Assembly: GCA_016801845.1 (NCBI GenBank)
Contig: CM028919.1
Span: 13,949,501-14,013,500 of the forward strand
From: Polydactylus sextarius
Lineage: Eukaryota; Chordata; Actinopteri; Polynemidae
Direction of reading: 5' to 3'
DNA: 64,000 bases
The position numbers and the translations under genes were made by a program. Positions 50,901-61,882 of the stretch are shown here, piece by piece (positions within the stretch are counted from its first letter, which is position 1; every line of letters starts with the position of its first letter). The notes under the pieces were generated by a model that had not been told where the DNA came from, searched no databases, and saw nothing but the letters and a program-made list of their open reading frames with translations.

Positions 50901-53900
50901 TGTGACTTTTTCTTAACTTAAATTATATGGAAACATAATAGTTACAGGGTTATGGTTTTCTCACCTGTTAATGTTAATGCTAATGTTAATGTAATGTTAG
51001 TAAAAGGTTTACAACTTCTCTCAAGTCCACTGGTGTGTAATGCTGTGCCATCACAGGCCTCTGTTGAGGTCTACTTTAGACATAAGGCTTTAGGTCAAAG
51101 GCTGTTTGGGTTTACTATGAGATGAGGAGATGGACCCAGAGACCTCTGTGTTCAACAGTTTTAATAAGGGTCAGTGAATTCAGAACTAGGCCAGTGTGGA
51201 CCGCAACCAGGCCGACTACACAACGCGTTTAGGGGCAAAAGTAAAGGGCCACAATGGCTCCTCTGTTCAGCTCATCACTTGTGCTTGGCTCTCAACAGAG
51301 CGCTTTGTCCATTCCTCTTAGAGCGGGAGCTAGTGATGGTGGTTCATTAATGATGGTCATACTGCCAGAAGGGATGAGAGAAAGAAAGCATTGAGACAGA
51401 AAGTGGGAGACAGGGTTGGGGAGATAAAAAGGGGGTAAAGGAGGGTGGCTTTTTTGCGGACAAGCATATTCATTACAGATCCACAAGTTTTACAAAGTCT
51501 TGACCTGGTAGTTGACTGAACCATGTTGTCTGCTCACTATCCCAGCAGGGAGTTGAGAGACAGATGGATAGGTTTCCTCAAGAAGCATCAACAACTACAG
51601 AACAGTACCAAAGTTTGAGTCACAGCACAAAGGGAGAAGGAGGTTCTAGAAACTAGGCCCAGTGAAGGCTGCAATACGGAGCTGGGAAAGCAGCCTAAAT
51701 CCATTTGAACACAACCATTTCTAACTGAGCCTAGGTCTAGTTCTAAATATTAGCTCTTAAAAGTCTGATTCCACAAACCAAAGGGAAATTAGCTCCACAA
51801 AGACCTAGGTTCTACAAGGAGAGAGGGGGTAAGCTAGCAGATCTAATACAGCAGAAGAAAATAAATAAAAAAGGGACAAAAACTTGGTATTTTACAGTAC
51901 CTTGACAGCGTTTGCGCTTGTGACATGTAGTTTTAGCACTCGTCTGATATCCACTCCATTTGAACAGAAAGGGGAGGTAGAAAGGGGGCAGGTGGGAGAG
52001 AACTAACAACCGACAGAGAGTGAGTAATGGCCATTACCCTGGCGTCAGTCACACAAGCTACCACTGTCATCAACTCTTGAATGGGCTAATTTATCAAGTA
52101 GCGCTGCTATCAGGTTACTACTTCAAGGTCCTGGTTACAGAACCTGCACTGGTTAGTGACAACGCCTGGTGACTGCAGGTAAATATCAAAAAAATAAGCT
52201 TTGACAGTGTCATAACAGGCTGCAGTACATAGCCCAACATGCAGCGCTTCTTGACATACGCCCAGGATGACTGAGGTAGACTCTGGATTACAGTTATTAC
52301 ACATATGTTGCACTTTCACTGTGAAAAAAAACTGTTAACATGTCAAAAATCAACCATAATAAACTGAAAGTTTCTTTTTTTTAAAAAAGACATGTTGTTC
52401 CAAGGGGCACAAAGTTATTTTACATTTTAAGACATTTTGTTAAAAAAAAAAAAAAGTGAAACACAAACAGCAGCAAACTTAGGCAGCATCTTATAGCATT
52501 TATGTTTCATTTTCAGTCAACAAATGCTTTTTTGCTTCATGTATGAGAATCAATTTAGGGAACTGATTCTAGCTTCCACTTGAGAGAACAAAACATACAG
52601 ACTACAGTCTAAAAAAGAAAAAAAGCACCTGTTAGATCACACCATATTTCTGCAACTGGGGAAGTGACACACTGTGTTGCTCAACAGTCTTATTGTAGAG
52701 AGAACAATAGTAAAAAAAAAAATGATACTGTAACTGTTACCTGTGCCAAGTTAGGATGTGCCTGACGGTGCTGTAACGTTTGTCCTACTTTTTTATTTCA
52801 CATAAACAAACAGGAATCCTGACGCTGTTCTTCCAGCTGTAATAATATTGTATTTGTAGTCAGATCTCTTTTGTCAGTAAACACATTCCTGGTAAAGACT
52901 TCTTTAAACTTCTTAAAACAACACAAATTCATTTCATACAAAGACTGAAACTCTTATATAGTGATTACATGACATTTTTAAATTGTGATACATGGTTTTT
53001 ATTTTACTTGTGAAAAAGCAACAACTGCAACTATCAAAACTAATCAACACAAACCAAACCCAGGTGAGTACATTTCTGCTGCATTGAAATAAATTACTAA
53101 ACGTTGACCAAGCAGTCACGTACAACTTAAAATAAAGCTAAAGCTCAGTAAAAGAAAGTATTCTGTACATTAAATGACTGAATTGGTGAAGTGGGTGGAC
53201 TGAACTGATATGTAAAACAGTCTCCTCAGCAATTTGTTACTCAAAACAGCAAAGTCCACAAGCCTCAGACTTGCAAATATCAGCAACATCTCCCTCAAAA
53301 ATTGGGAAGCTGAGGAGGAGGAGGAAAGACCTGCTGAGTGCAGTAGCCATCAGTGAAACGCATTTGGACATTACAACACTGATGGATCAGTCTATAGATC
53401 CCTAATGACTGAGATCTTCACTGAGCACAGACACCTCACCTTACGAAACAAATAATACTTATTTGTGTAACAGATTATAGAGTGTGACTTTCCGCAGGAC
53501 TGAAGACAGACATGACGTTTATTCGGCCTCAAGACAAGAAAAACATTCATCTACGAGTCAGACCAAACAAAACTATTTACTGCTGTTACATTTTATATCT
53601 TAAGCACAACTGATGTTCAGATCTAACTGATAAAATGTGGCAACCTTTACCATGTAATAAAATGTATCCAGTTTATTATTAGGTCTGTAACTAAAGTCTG
53701 ACACCTTTAAACTTGTGTCATCAGTCATTAGACACACAGTGTTCTGGTTAAATAAATACGTTGCTGAATGAGTAATGCACACACACAAAAGAACTTGTAA
53801 GCCTTGCCTTCCTCAAAAATACCAAACATGTCGTACCAACAAGTAACCCCAGGCCAAGCTTGTGGCATGCTGGCTTTATTTTTCCTTTACGTCCACGCAG

Positions 53901-56900
53901 CCTATTAGACCGAGACACACCCTGTAGTTTCCAGCATAGACTTATTTTTAAATATCCACGTGTGCAGAAACTAAAATAGCTTAAAGTGAATGAATGGGGT
54001 CCTCTCCTAATGAATTTTTTTTATCTTTTATTTCATAATCAGATCCCTGAAAAATTGCAAAAATTACATTGTCCTCAGTAGCTATGATAAAAGCTCGCGA
54101 TGGAAATAACAATACAGTGAATAAATGTTTCAAAATGTGAGCAGAAGCAGAAAGGTATGTTTGTATCATCAGACAACAGGACGTTAAGTGCATTTTTGTC
54201 CTGCCCACATGGTGATGTTCTGCCTGCATAGCGCGCTGTTATGCTTATCATATGTCTTCTGCTTCACTAACCTTTAGCCTCAGCCAGCTACTGAGGCATA
54301 AGGAAAAGGGTAGAAAACAACGAGAGGGGAGAGTAAGAGATAGCACTTATAATGTATGTACTGCGGTAGTGTCAGAGCCCAGCTGACTCCCTTTAGCATC
54401 TATTCATCAATGGTAATGCAGTTCTAGGTAGCCTTGATATGGCTCCAGATGGCTCAGATGTTTTTATTTTAAGATAAAATACTCTACTGTCATTGACGAC
54501 CCAAACAAGGTGAACTTACAGAATATATCACTCGGTTCAATTTCACACCGTTAAATACAGGAGTGCAAAATAAACAGCAGGAAAATTCTAAACCTGACAA
54601 ATCTTCTCACCTATGTGTGTGAAAACAGACAGTTTTAATAGTGCGAGGCACTAATTTTAACTAAATAATACAGTGATAGAAATAACCAGATACATTTAGC
54701 CTCGCTAGATGAGCTACAGTCATGTGCATTAGAGGTGCCCTTGCACAATATTTCACACAGCCTGTAGATAATCTGACTGATCCCACTGTCCTCTGTGACT
54801 GTTTATATGTCTGTGAGCATATACAGATCATTTAGCGTCCACGTGTACATGTGCACTACTGTTTGTGGAACATAAAAGAACGTTCAGTTTCCTCTCAACA
54901 TTATTCTGCAGTTTGAGGAAAGAGGTAGTAGCAGTAAATATATGAGGACACGTCAACACAAACAGTGACTTTCCTCTGCTTTGCTGATTTAAAAAAAATT
55001 AAAACAAATCCATGAGCTTGACAGACTTGACTTGTAATATTCATCAATAACCTGCTTAAGGTCTTAGTGATGCTTTTAGACATTTAACAGCATTAACTGC
55101 TTTTTATTATTAAATGAAATGAAATTAAATACAACTAATGAGTGTTTACGTTTCAGATTACTACGGGAGATATTTAAATGCATGTTTCTGTTTATTGCAC
55201 TCATATTTGCTCAGTTCTTGCAGAGTAAACATTTATTTTCTCACAGTCTCTTCTAACAGTTGCTGCATCCTTGTCTCTGCTTCTCTCTATTTATCTATCA
55301 CATTCTCACACCCCCACATTCATCACCCTAGAAGGTCCTGTAGATCTGGCTGCCTCGGGGAGACTGCTGAATCAAAGAACCTCTTTCTTATTGCCTCTTG
55401 CAGCTAAAGCCCGCTACGTTTTGCCTGAGCCAGCCCTGCAGGAGGGATGAGCCAGAAGGGAAAGCGCCAGAAAGAGCTGCACCTGCTTTACGTTGGAAGG
55501 ATGACACGACAAAAACTACATGCACGTGAAAGGCGGCGCATATTCCTTTCATTTCTGTTGACTGTGAATCAATACTACAGCAAACACGGCTGTCACATAA
55601 GTCACCATTTATGACTCAAACTACTGCTGTGTTGTGAAGCTGGAGGACTTCACTTTTTAGATGAAATTCATAACTAACGGCACCTCTGGGGGCAGTTCAT
55701 CTCCTCACTGCCCTCGCACAGCACAATGTAGGTGTTATTTTACAAGATGCCGCCTGCCTGGAATAAAAATATTGCACAGTCAGTGGCCTATTGTTTCAAA
55801 CTCGAGCCACATTCTGTGACTCTGACTCCGTGACAAAGACAACTGATAATATATATTCAAACCCTGGATACCATTTGACTTTTCTTAATTTACAACATTC
55901 TGTTGCACCTATATTATCATATATCATCCTTATTCTTCTACCCATGCCCTTCCCATTCTCTCACCATCTTTGCTATCGACCGTCCTGACCACCAAATCCG
56001 TCTCGAAGGTGTCCTGCATCTGTTGCCCACGGAAATGGTTTAGGTGCTCCTGCTCGATGAGGTCACTCTCCTCTTCCTCCAACGGGAGCCAGGTACCATC
56101 GATAAACCACTGGCCTCTCATCACTGGGATATGGTCTTGTTCTGCAAAGACAGAACATAATTAGTAACTTAATTATACAGACAGACATTTTGGAAACAGT
56201 CCTCTGAAGGAGTAACAATGTTATCGCTGCAACTTTCTAGGAACTGAGCCCTTTTCAGTATGTGTTTTAGATGATCTAAACTGATTTCCATTTAACTTGA
56301 CAAGTCTGGTAATTGCAGAGGGGCCAAGTCTCAGTGGCTTATGAAGCGAGGCCAACTTTGATTACACTCTTGAGCGACATTATTAACTGATTCTCTGGTT
56401 GGTGAATAAGACTGCAAAAAGCAGAACTAAAAAAAGAGACACATTTCATAGACTACAGGGACTTTTCTAGACGTCTAGAACGAGATTGGCCATTTAGAGT
56501 AACACAAAAACATCAGCATTTTCTTATTTACAGAGAAGTCCCCCAGACGTTAAACTAAGATAGACACACGGAAAAGACACTGATAGAGGCTCACACCACT
56601 CAGTTAAGGTGGTTCACATGTGTTTGGAGAAGATAAGTCTTTAAGTTTCACACAATGTGATGTTTTAAGGTTCCATGAAATAAAAGGCGACATTTTCACC
56701 TCGTTTGCTTCAATTATGCATCAAAACACTACACTATTACCATTAGTTTGTACTTTAATTACAATATCTAGGCCTAAATGTTTTGTCTTGAATTCCAGTA
56801 TACAGGAAAAACAACTCTTGCCCTCCTTATCTTCTGTTTCATGAACTGACCTTTCTCCCCCTACATAATTTACTTTTGATTACTTAAAAAAATGTCTTAT

Positions 56901-58430
56901 GTGAATTTCTGCATCTCAAGTGCACTGAGGTCCTAAATGCCAACATGACATTGTACTGGCAGCGTTACAGGCCAAGCTGAAACAGCACAGCGAGAGTCTG
57001 GACTGACTATAAAGGACATACATCTACAGCATGTACATTCAGGAAAATAAATGCTTCTCTAAATGTCACTTGGCATTAACCTTCAAAAGAACCAGCTAGC
57101 CATGAACCCTTTCATTGAGGTCAGGTTCTCCGAGGCTCTACAGTGACTGGCTTCATTTGTTCCCTGCCTTTTCTTGGAAATACCCATGAATTAGTTAGTA
57201 CAGATCAGCTGAGCCCAATAGAAAGACTTCCTGGGTTATTTAGATGTTCCCAAAAGACCAGGTTAAGTGATTACTTACACTGTAAAAAAGTATTGCAACA
57301 TTATGCAAGACTCAGCAACTACCTGAGCTGAATGAATAATCATTTGTTAGTTTTCACTTGTATAGGAGATATTTATGGACGGATTTTGCTTGTAGTGAGT
57401 CTGTGAATAAGCACAGGATTTGAGAGTAGCTGTGGGTCATTAATCTGTATGCTGTCAGCCTCAATACTGCAGAATATTTAGTATATAAATGAGGTAAACA
57501 AACAACAGGAGCAAATGCTTATGAACGTATAGTGGGTTAGTGATGCTGCAGGGACTTGTCACCATAAACTACACAAGATGTGACTGATGCAGAGCAAAAA
57601 CATGATTTATAGACTTTGATGAGATGTTATTATTTATGATACTCACGCTTCCAGTAAACAGGAAAGCACTCTCTCTCTTTAATATCCACTTCATAGAGCC
57701 CTCCCCGGACACACACATGTTCAACGTTGATTTCAACGCTGTCAGGGTCCCTCTCATCTGAGGACACGGTGGATGTGTCCAGGGATCCCCGGCCTCCGTT
57801 CACATTGCTGGTCCTCGTTTCCACCGGCACTGCACCGTTCAGCCCACGGTTATTACCGCACTCTTCCTCCTCTTTTCCGCTGTTGATCCGGGATCCTGCT
57901 GCACCAGGGTTTAGTTTGCAGTATTTACGAAACATAAGCTCAATATTAAGCGAGTCATGCCCAACAAAGGGTTTCCAAGTTTTTTTGTCCTCTTTATAAA
58001 ACCATCGCACCTCCTCGGGTCCCAGCTCCGTGACCACCTCATTGAAGCGATGTCTGGAGCTGTTGGACCTCGACCTTTTTCTCCTCTCGAACAACGGACC
58101 AGCGTTGTTTGCATCGTTGTCGCTATACTCCAAAGAGCTGCTGTCGATGTAGCTTCCCGGGGAACTCAGATCCAACAGTAACCCGCCCTGGGCGCTGTGG
58201 TGTCCCGCGTGTAGAAACGGCAGGTGTCCGTCCAGTCCCGCCTGGACCGAGGACATCCCTGCTTGCATCATACTGTCCATGGGACTCATCTCGTGACAAA
58301 ACACATCACTTCCCAAATCCCACTCCTTGTTGTTGTTGGTGGGGTCGACACTTAACGACGAACCTTTAGTGTCGATGCTCAAAGAAGAGCCTAACGTGGA
58401 GGTTGTGGTTGTTATGTTAAAACTGCTCAT
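41752..58430 (-). CDS. ddhd1: Phospholipase DDHD1 (phosphatidic acid-preferring PLA1), complete
   Basis: DDHD1 is an intracellular phospholipase A1. It removes the sn-1 acyl chain of phosphatidic acid and phosphatidylinositol, giving lysolipids, and is linked to mitochondrial lipid balance. Coding exons on the minus strand: 58430-57647, 56141-55965, 48669-48541, 47590-47443, 45453-45344, 44899-44793, 44709-44447, 43931-43856, 43603-43454, 43187-43123, 43010-42838, 42264-42067 and 41939-41752. All junctions are GT-AG and in phase; 2568 nt give 855 residues and a TGA. Landmarks: a WWE-like segment (RWFYKEDKKTWKPF, 142-155), HGIGQ at 396-400, the lipase elbow SHSLG with Ser521, and a DDHD domain from about 595 to 845. 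The human protein is about 870-900 residues with a Gly-rich N-terminus. The N-terminus here differs, but alignment is clear from NEVVTELGPEEVRWFY onward. Confidence 0.97.
42067..42264 (-). CDS. ddhd1: ddhd1 exon 12
   Basis: The acceptor is ATTGTAG and the donor is GTAAGC. It encodes GAASIGKGIGGILFSRF to TSPTTDTS (to residue 793), ending in a divergent polar linker (EEEEQKRAES). Confidence 0.93.
42838..43010 (-). CDS. ddhd1: ddhd1 exon 11, linker inside the DDHD domain
   Basis: The acceptor is GACCAG and the donor is GTATGA. It encodes CSATNPTPYHEIRPTFL to GKASIL. The Ser/Pro/Thr-rich stretch SIPSPSTSPVLPRRHYGES is a disordered, probably phosphorylated insert. Confidence 0.95.
43123..43187 (-). 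CDS. ddhd1: ddhd1 exon 10
   Basis: The acceptor is CTCTACAG and the donor is GTAAGA. It encodes AYRLEPLILKHYSNIA to IH plus two bases of Trp670. This 65-nt exon is clear from family order. Confidence 0.96.
43454..43603 (-). CDS. ddhd1: ddhd1 exon 9, DDHD domain start
   Basis: The acceptor is CACATAG and the donor is GTCAGT. Its 50 codons (599-648) run VENFFCMGSPLAVFLAL to FHPTDPV. FFCMGSPLAVFLALRG and the HPTDPV motif, with its conserved Asp, mark the DDHD domain. Confidence 0.97.
43856..43931 (-). CDS. ddhd1: ddhd1 exon 8
   Basis: The acceptor is TTAACAG and the donor is GTAAGA. It encodes RLREVENQLLTLEASK to PALKFR (to residue 598). It covers a short helical, variable linker just before the DDHD domain. 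Confidence 0.94.
44447..44709 (-). CDS. ddhd1: ddhd1 exon 7, catalytic serine
   Basis: The acceptor is TCTCCAG and the donor is GTAGGA. It encodes ITKGLTQELNRLYSLF to LRLTRN plus two bases. GGKVSIVSHSLGCVITYD carries the lipase elbow in the family's SxSxG form, with nucleophile Ser521. A 160-codon plus-strand open frame overlaps part of it and is a shadow. Confidence 0.97.
44793..44899 (-). CDS. ddhd1: ddhd1 exon 6
   Basis: The acceptor is TCTGTAG and the donor is GTGAGA. It encodes DTVDSITPDKVRGLRDL to SPLYRDE (to residue 485), nearly identical to the mammalian segment. Confidence 0.97.
45344..45453 (-). CDS. ddhd1: ddhd1 exon 5
   Basis: The acceptor CCTCAG is chosen because it restores M-LREGVRKMEEKHF in phase; a CTGAG four bases further on would break the family match. 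It ends KLTLDG, and the donor is GTTAGT. Confidence 0.95.
46003..46060 (+). mobile_element. tRNA-derived SINE-like head (pol III A and B boxes)
   Basis: An A-box-like TGCTCGGATGG (46006-46016) is followed 37 bp later by a B-box GGTTTGAACCC (46043-46053). Sequence and spacing resemble an internal pol III promoter. The surrounding sequence does not fold into an obvious functional tRNA, so a decayed tRNA-derived SINE is more likely. The family and 3' end are unknown. Confidence 0.45.
46661..46682. repeat. (GA)n microsatellite
   Basis: About 11 GA units in ddhd1 intron 4. Confidence 0.9.
47443..47590 (-). CDS. ddhd1: ddhd1 exon 4, HGIGQ motif
   Basis: The acceptor is CTACCAG and the donor is GTAAGT. 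It encodes ASSSGTRLHRGYVEEAS to IIKNTG plus two bases of Met413. VFVVHGIGQKMD is the first strand and oxyanion-side loop of the hydrolase fold in this family. Confidence 0.96.
47641..47663. repeat. (TTTA)n tetranucleotide tract
   Basis: About five imperfect TTTA units just upstream of ddhd1 exon 4. Confidence 0.8.
48202..48225. repeat. (GT)n microsatellite
   Basis: About 11-12 GT units in ddhd1 intron 3. Confidence 0.9.
48541..48669 (-). CDS. ddhd1: ddhd1 exon 3
   Basis: The acceptor is TCCTACAG and the donor is GTTTGT, which is weak. It encodes AIHSLKLSRTHVDWHSV to TQKLGFSK. It was recognised by continuity with human DDHD1 (HSFKLSRNHVDWHSVDEV). The weak donor could allow skipping, which would remove 43 codons in frame. 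Confidence 0.95.
48670..55964. other. ddhd1 intron 2
   Basis: The intron is 7.3 kb without a recognised exon. It contains an 11-bp-stem palindrome at 49445-49469, a TAATGT-type hexamer run at 50966-51000 and A/T mononucleotide tracts near 52442. Confidence 0.7.
50966..51000. repeat. TTAATG-type hexamer run
   Basis: Imperfect tandem copies of TTAATG/CTAATG over about 35 bp in ddhd1 intron 2. Confidence 0.7.
55965..56141 (-). CDS. ddhd1: ddhd1 exon 2
   Basis: The acceptor is TTTGCAG and the donor is GTGAGA. It encodes QQDHIPVMRGQWFIDGTW to VDSKD, up to residue 320. The RGQWFIDGTWLPLEEEE segment is strongly conserved in DDHD1. Confidence 0.97.
56142..57646. other. ddhd1 intron 1
   Basis: The intron is 1.5 kb and AT-rich. 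No repeat or exon-like unit was recognised. Confidence 0.7.
57647..58430 (-). CDS. ddhd1: ddhd1 exon 1, start codon, N-terminus and WWE-like region
   Basis: It encodes residues 1-261, from MSSFNITTTT to FPVYWK, plus one base; the donor is GTGAGT. The ATG has G at -3. The first 110 residues are low-complexity, with a small tandem duplication (GSSLSIDT, GSSLSVDP) and no recognised domain. A basic RRKRSRSNSSRHR stretch (117-128) precedes the conserved block starting at Asn130. The 784-nt exon lies in CpG-rich DNA. Confidence 0.96.
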
Positions 58431-58960
58431 AACTATCTGAGCAACTCAACCTCACTGTCTGTCACTTCTCCTCGTCAAAGCGCTCGCTACTTAAACGCGG
58501 CTAACACTTCATTACATATTTATTATTAGTGCTAACGTGAACATTGTAACGGAATTAAACCCCCCCCTGACACGCTGTTACCGCATTTCCTTAAGTGCAC
58601 CGCTGCTACATCAGCTTGTTAGCTTGCTAGCCGGTAAAGCTAAGCTAAAGAAGCTAGGTTAAAGAACTCAGAGCCTAGCGTGTTATTACCAAGTCTACAA
58701 CGTTAAAAAAAAAATAGGAAGCTGGTCCAACGGTTTTTCTCACCCGTTCCTTCTTCTCACAAATATATAAATGTGTGTCCGACCACTTTCCGGTCACCGT
58801 GGTGTTGCTTTAGTCCGGCTTGATAGGAGAAATACAACGGTCACCATACTTTGAGTGTTCCGGGTCTCAATGGAATTTCAGATTGATTCGTTGTCTAAAC
58901 AAACCCTGCACGGAGACAACGCTGTGACGTGCGTGTGAACGGCTTGACAGCTGACGCATA
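58431..58960 (-). promoter_or_regulatory. ddhd1: ddhd1 5' UTR and CpG-rich promoter
   Basis: CpG density stays high from exon 1 to about 58980. No TATA box is obvious. A CRE-like TGACGTGCG lies near 58924-58932. A GTGAGA donor-like site near 58742 could end an upstream noncoding exon, but no convincing acceptor precedes the ATG, so a continuous 5' UTR is preferred. The start site is not determined. Confidence 0.55.
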
Positions 58961-59232
58961 GAACGCGTGAGCGCGCACGCTGAGAATCTACGCTAACATG
59001 ACGGCAGCGTTCTGCCCATTCAAATGTAAATAAAAAAATTTAAATTAAAAGGCGCCTTTATTGTTACTCTGGTAGTTTTGACAACAGAACAATAAACAAC
59101 ATCAAACAAAAATACATAACAGATATTATATATTTTAAATATTATATATTTACAATATATCTTAAGCTGTTTCTCAGGTTGTAATTTTGTAATGCCAATC
59201 AATTCAAATGAATATGAAATATTATTTAGTTG

Positions 59233-59257
59233 TTTTTTTTTTTTTTTTTTTTTTTTT
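59233..59257. repeat. poly(T) tract
   Basis: A run of about 25 T, interrupted by one G and then continued. The Phe-rich open frame starting here is an artefact. Confidence 0.9.
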
Positions 59258-59994
59258 GTTTTTTTTTATATACGTTTTGTGCATCTCTGTCAGTTTTACT
59301 GTTGAACTGTGACCACAAGTTCTGCTTTCTTTTAACTGCCATGATGTTTTGTGTCTTCCTTGTTGTGGTCAATGAGCGTGTGTCTGTCTTTATTCTGTCA
59401 ATTCATAATCGTCTATTTATTTTAATAATTGATATGGATTCTCTCATCTATTATCTCTCGTCCAATAATTGGTTTTTATTTTTTTTCTTTCTCAGTGTTT
59501 CAAATTGTATCATAACAGTCAGTCCACGCATCTTCTCTCTTATGTCAGTTGTTATAGTTGCTGACTGATGTTTGGAAAGTAGTGTCGCTGTGAGACTGGT
59601 CACAGTATTTTTTGTTTGTTTTTTCTTGCAGCTTCGCTATGCAACACTCATTGAACTAGTTGATTATTTATGGCAAATTTGCTTCCTGATATTTGTGCAT
59701 TTTATAAAAATCGTTTGTTTTCTTTATACTTACGGCCAGGCACCAGTTCTAGCTGTATATTTAATGTATGTTTACTTGTTCAGTAATAATAATAATAGAA
59801 CAAGGTCACCAACATAAAACAACCTCTCTGTCCAGGGGAGAGAGGACAGGAGCAGCACATTGATCCAAATGAACAGCAAATTCATTTCTAAACATATTTA
59901 ATGATATTGGACTAAAGTTGACAAACACCTTTCGCCAAGACACCAGTTTAATTGTCACCCATTTTAATGACAAACATCTTCTCTAAACACGTTG

Positions 59995-60417
59995 ATGTCA
60001 TCAGATTATATTTCCCCGTTCTGCAGTAACGTGCATTCTACTTGTTTTACACTAGATGGTGTCAAACACCAGTCAATGATTATAAACCTCATTTTAATTA
60101 CAGACAACATACAATACTCTCACCTGCCGCTAGAGGGAAGCAAAGACCTGCTCATTATGAAAGCTAATGCCAACATCCCAGCTGGCCTACTACTTTTAAA
60201 AAGAATAAGGTTATTTTCTAAAAACACAACTGTAAAGTTTATAATCTCAGGGTTAGACAGACAAAAGTACAGTCACAAGGGCTACAACATCATTGCAAGT
60301 TCTATTACAACCACAATATTTAAAATAGCACATAACATTTACTTTTATGACACCACGTCAATAGAAAATTCCTCTATGCAGACATTTTTCAGTAAGAACA
60401 TTCTTGATAAATTGTGA
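59995..60417 (+). pseudogene. 140-codon open frame, possible decayed transposon ORF fragment
   Basis: This is an unusually long frame for such AT-rich intergenic DNA, from ATG 59995 to TGA 60417. The end reads VKFIISGLDRQ, then GYNIIASSI, NIYFYDTTSI and FFSKN. That is a rhythm of hydrophobic strand, Gly/Ser turn and Asp-containing strand resembling the C-terminal half of SGNH-esterase domains found in some non-LTR retrotransposon ORF1 proteins. No catalytic His motif is seen. The resemblance is inferred from pattern alone; it may be a chance frame. Confidence 0.3.
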
Positions 60418-61858
60418 CTAATGGAGTCAGATAGTAGAATGAGATACAGTCTAGACAGATGTAGTCACCCTTTGAATGAGAATCAAACTGTAGCAAGTAG
60501 CCAAAGTGCTTCATTCTCTGTTTAAGTTCAGCTCTCAAGTCATTGGTGTCATTGAACTCCAAAATCTATTTGTAATGTATCTGTCCTAGTGCTAACCAGT
60601 GTGTTTACATCTACGTGTGTGAGTGCATGAGTACAGTGTGAGTTTCTGTTTGTGTCAGTGTGTATATGTGCGTGCATGTATGCATGTGCCCATGTGTTTG
60701 TTTATGCAAGTGCATGTGTTTGCATAATGTGTGTTTTGTGTAGGGCTATTTGTGTGTGTACTGCTGGTCCAGGTGATCCTGGGGCCGTGGTGTGGTCTGT
60801 GGGGAGAGAAAGAGAGGGATAGGAGAGAGGCCCAGGCAGCTGTATTTGGAATAAACAGACATTACCCTGCTGTGTTCTAATTTACTGCAGAGTGGGAATT
60901 AAACTTTAAACTCGTCCCGCCCCTCTGCAGTCCAATGCTGCATGCTTCTGGCCATCAACAACCACTTGCACAATGTGCGTTATTAAAGTGCTACTCCACC
61001 AAAAATCTGTCTTTTTAAGTATCAAATTCACATCCCCTGTAGGCTTGTGAGGTAGTTGTAAAAAAAAAAAAGTTGTCTCTTACAGAGATAAAGCTTCTGG
61101 AGGACCATCTTTATTTCTTTTTTTTCTATTTTTAAGGGCAGTAATACAATATGGCAGCAGTTATAACTCTAATTAGGAAACGTTATGCTTTTTTGGAACA
61201 CACAGAGCTAATGAATAGATTTCTGAGAGGTGGATTATTCTGCACAAGTGCTCTGAGTTGCCTTGTCACCTTTGGAAACCACTGCACCTTCAAACAGTAC
61301 ACCATCACTGTTCACCATCAACACACACTTTTCAGACCATTGTGGGTGAATTTGAGTTTGATGCTCAAATGACAAAATGGAAGCAGGATAATTGGTGTTA
61401 TGATAACAATGATTCACTATCCAAAGCCCACACAAGATTATAATTGCATATCATATTTTTGATAGTAGAACAAAGTAGTCTGAGGCCAAAACCCAAGAAT
61501 TTTCAAGATGTTAAACTTAATTCTTTTCCTATTATCCTTGAGTAGTTAAAAGTTTCTGTATGGAATATGAATATCCTGCGATCCCAGTCCAATCAACATG
61601 TTCCAATAGTGTTATTTTCCAGATGCTAGCCATTAGAAATGTCTTTAACATTGTGTAATTATGTGCGAGACTAATTCACGTTGCAGCAATATCTAATGTG
61701 TATGACCAGAATAATTACTGGGTTAAATATGCAATGAGATCTTGCCAAAAGCTTTCTCTCATTACAGGTTTACACTAGAGGATGACATGTGGCTTTCATA
61801 TAAGAATTAGTCAAATTCCTTATTTCTGAGTGAAATCCAAACAGGTTGCTCTTTCTAT

Positions 61859-61882
61859 CTCTCTCTCTCTCTCTCTCTCTCC
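61859..61882. repeat. (CT)n microsatellite
   Basis: About 11-12 CT units upstream of ddhd1. Confidence 0.9.

Noticed and set aside
57727..58369. Several plus-strand frames opposite ddhd1 exon 1
   Set aside because: They are mirror frames of a GC-richer coding exon; the minus strand carries the conserved WWE-like sequence.
58735..58750. Possible donor of an upstream noncoding ddhd1 exon
   Set aside because: The only AG before the ATG (TTGCTCAG) lacks a pyrimidine tract, so splicing in the 5' UTR is not supported.
59230..59817. Phe-rich hydrophobic frames after the poly(T) tract
   Set aside because: They start in a mononucleotide run and consist of AT-rich low-complexity codons.
61046..61060. 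let-7-like string GTGAGGTAGTTGTA
   Set aside because: It lacks the internal AGG of mature let-7 (TGAGGTAGTAGGTTGT) and is followed by poly(A) with no hairpin partner.
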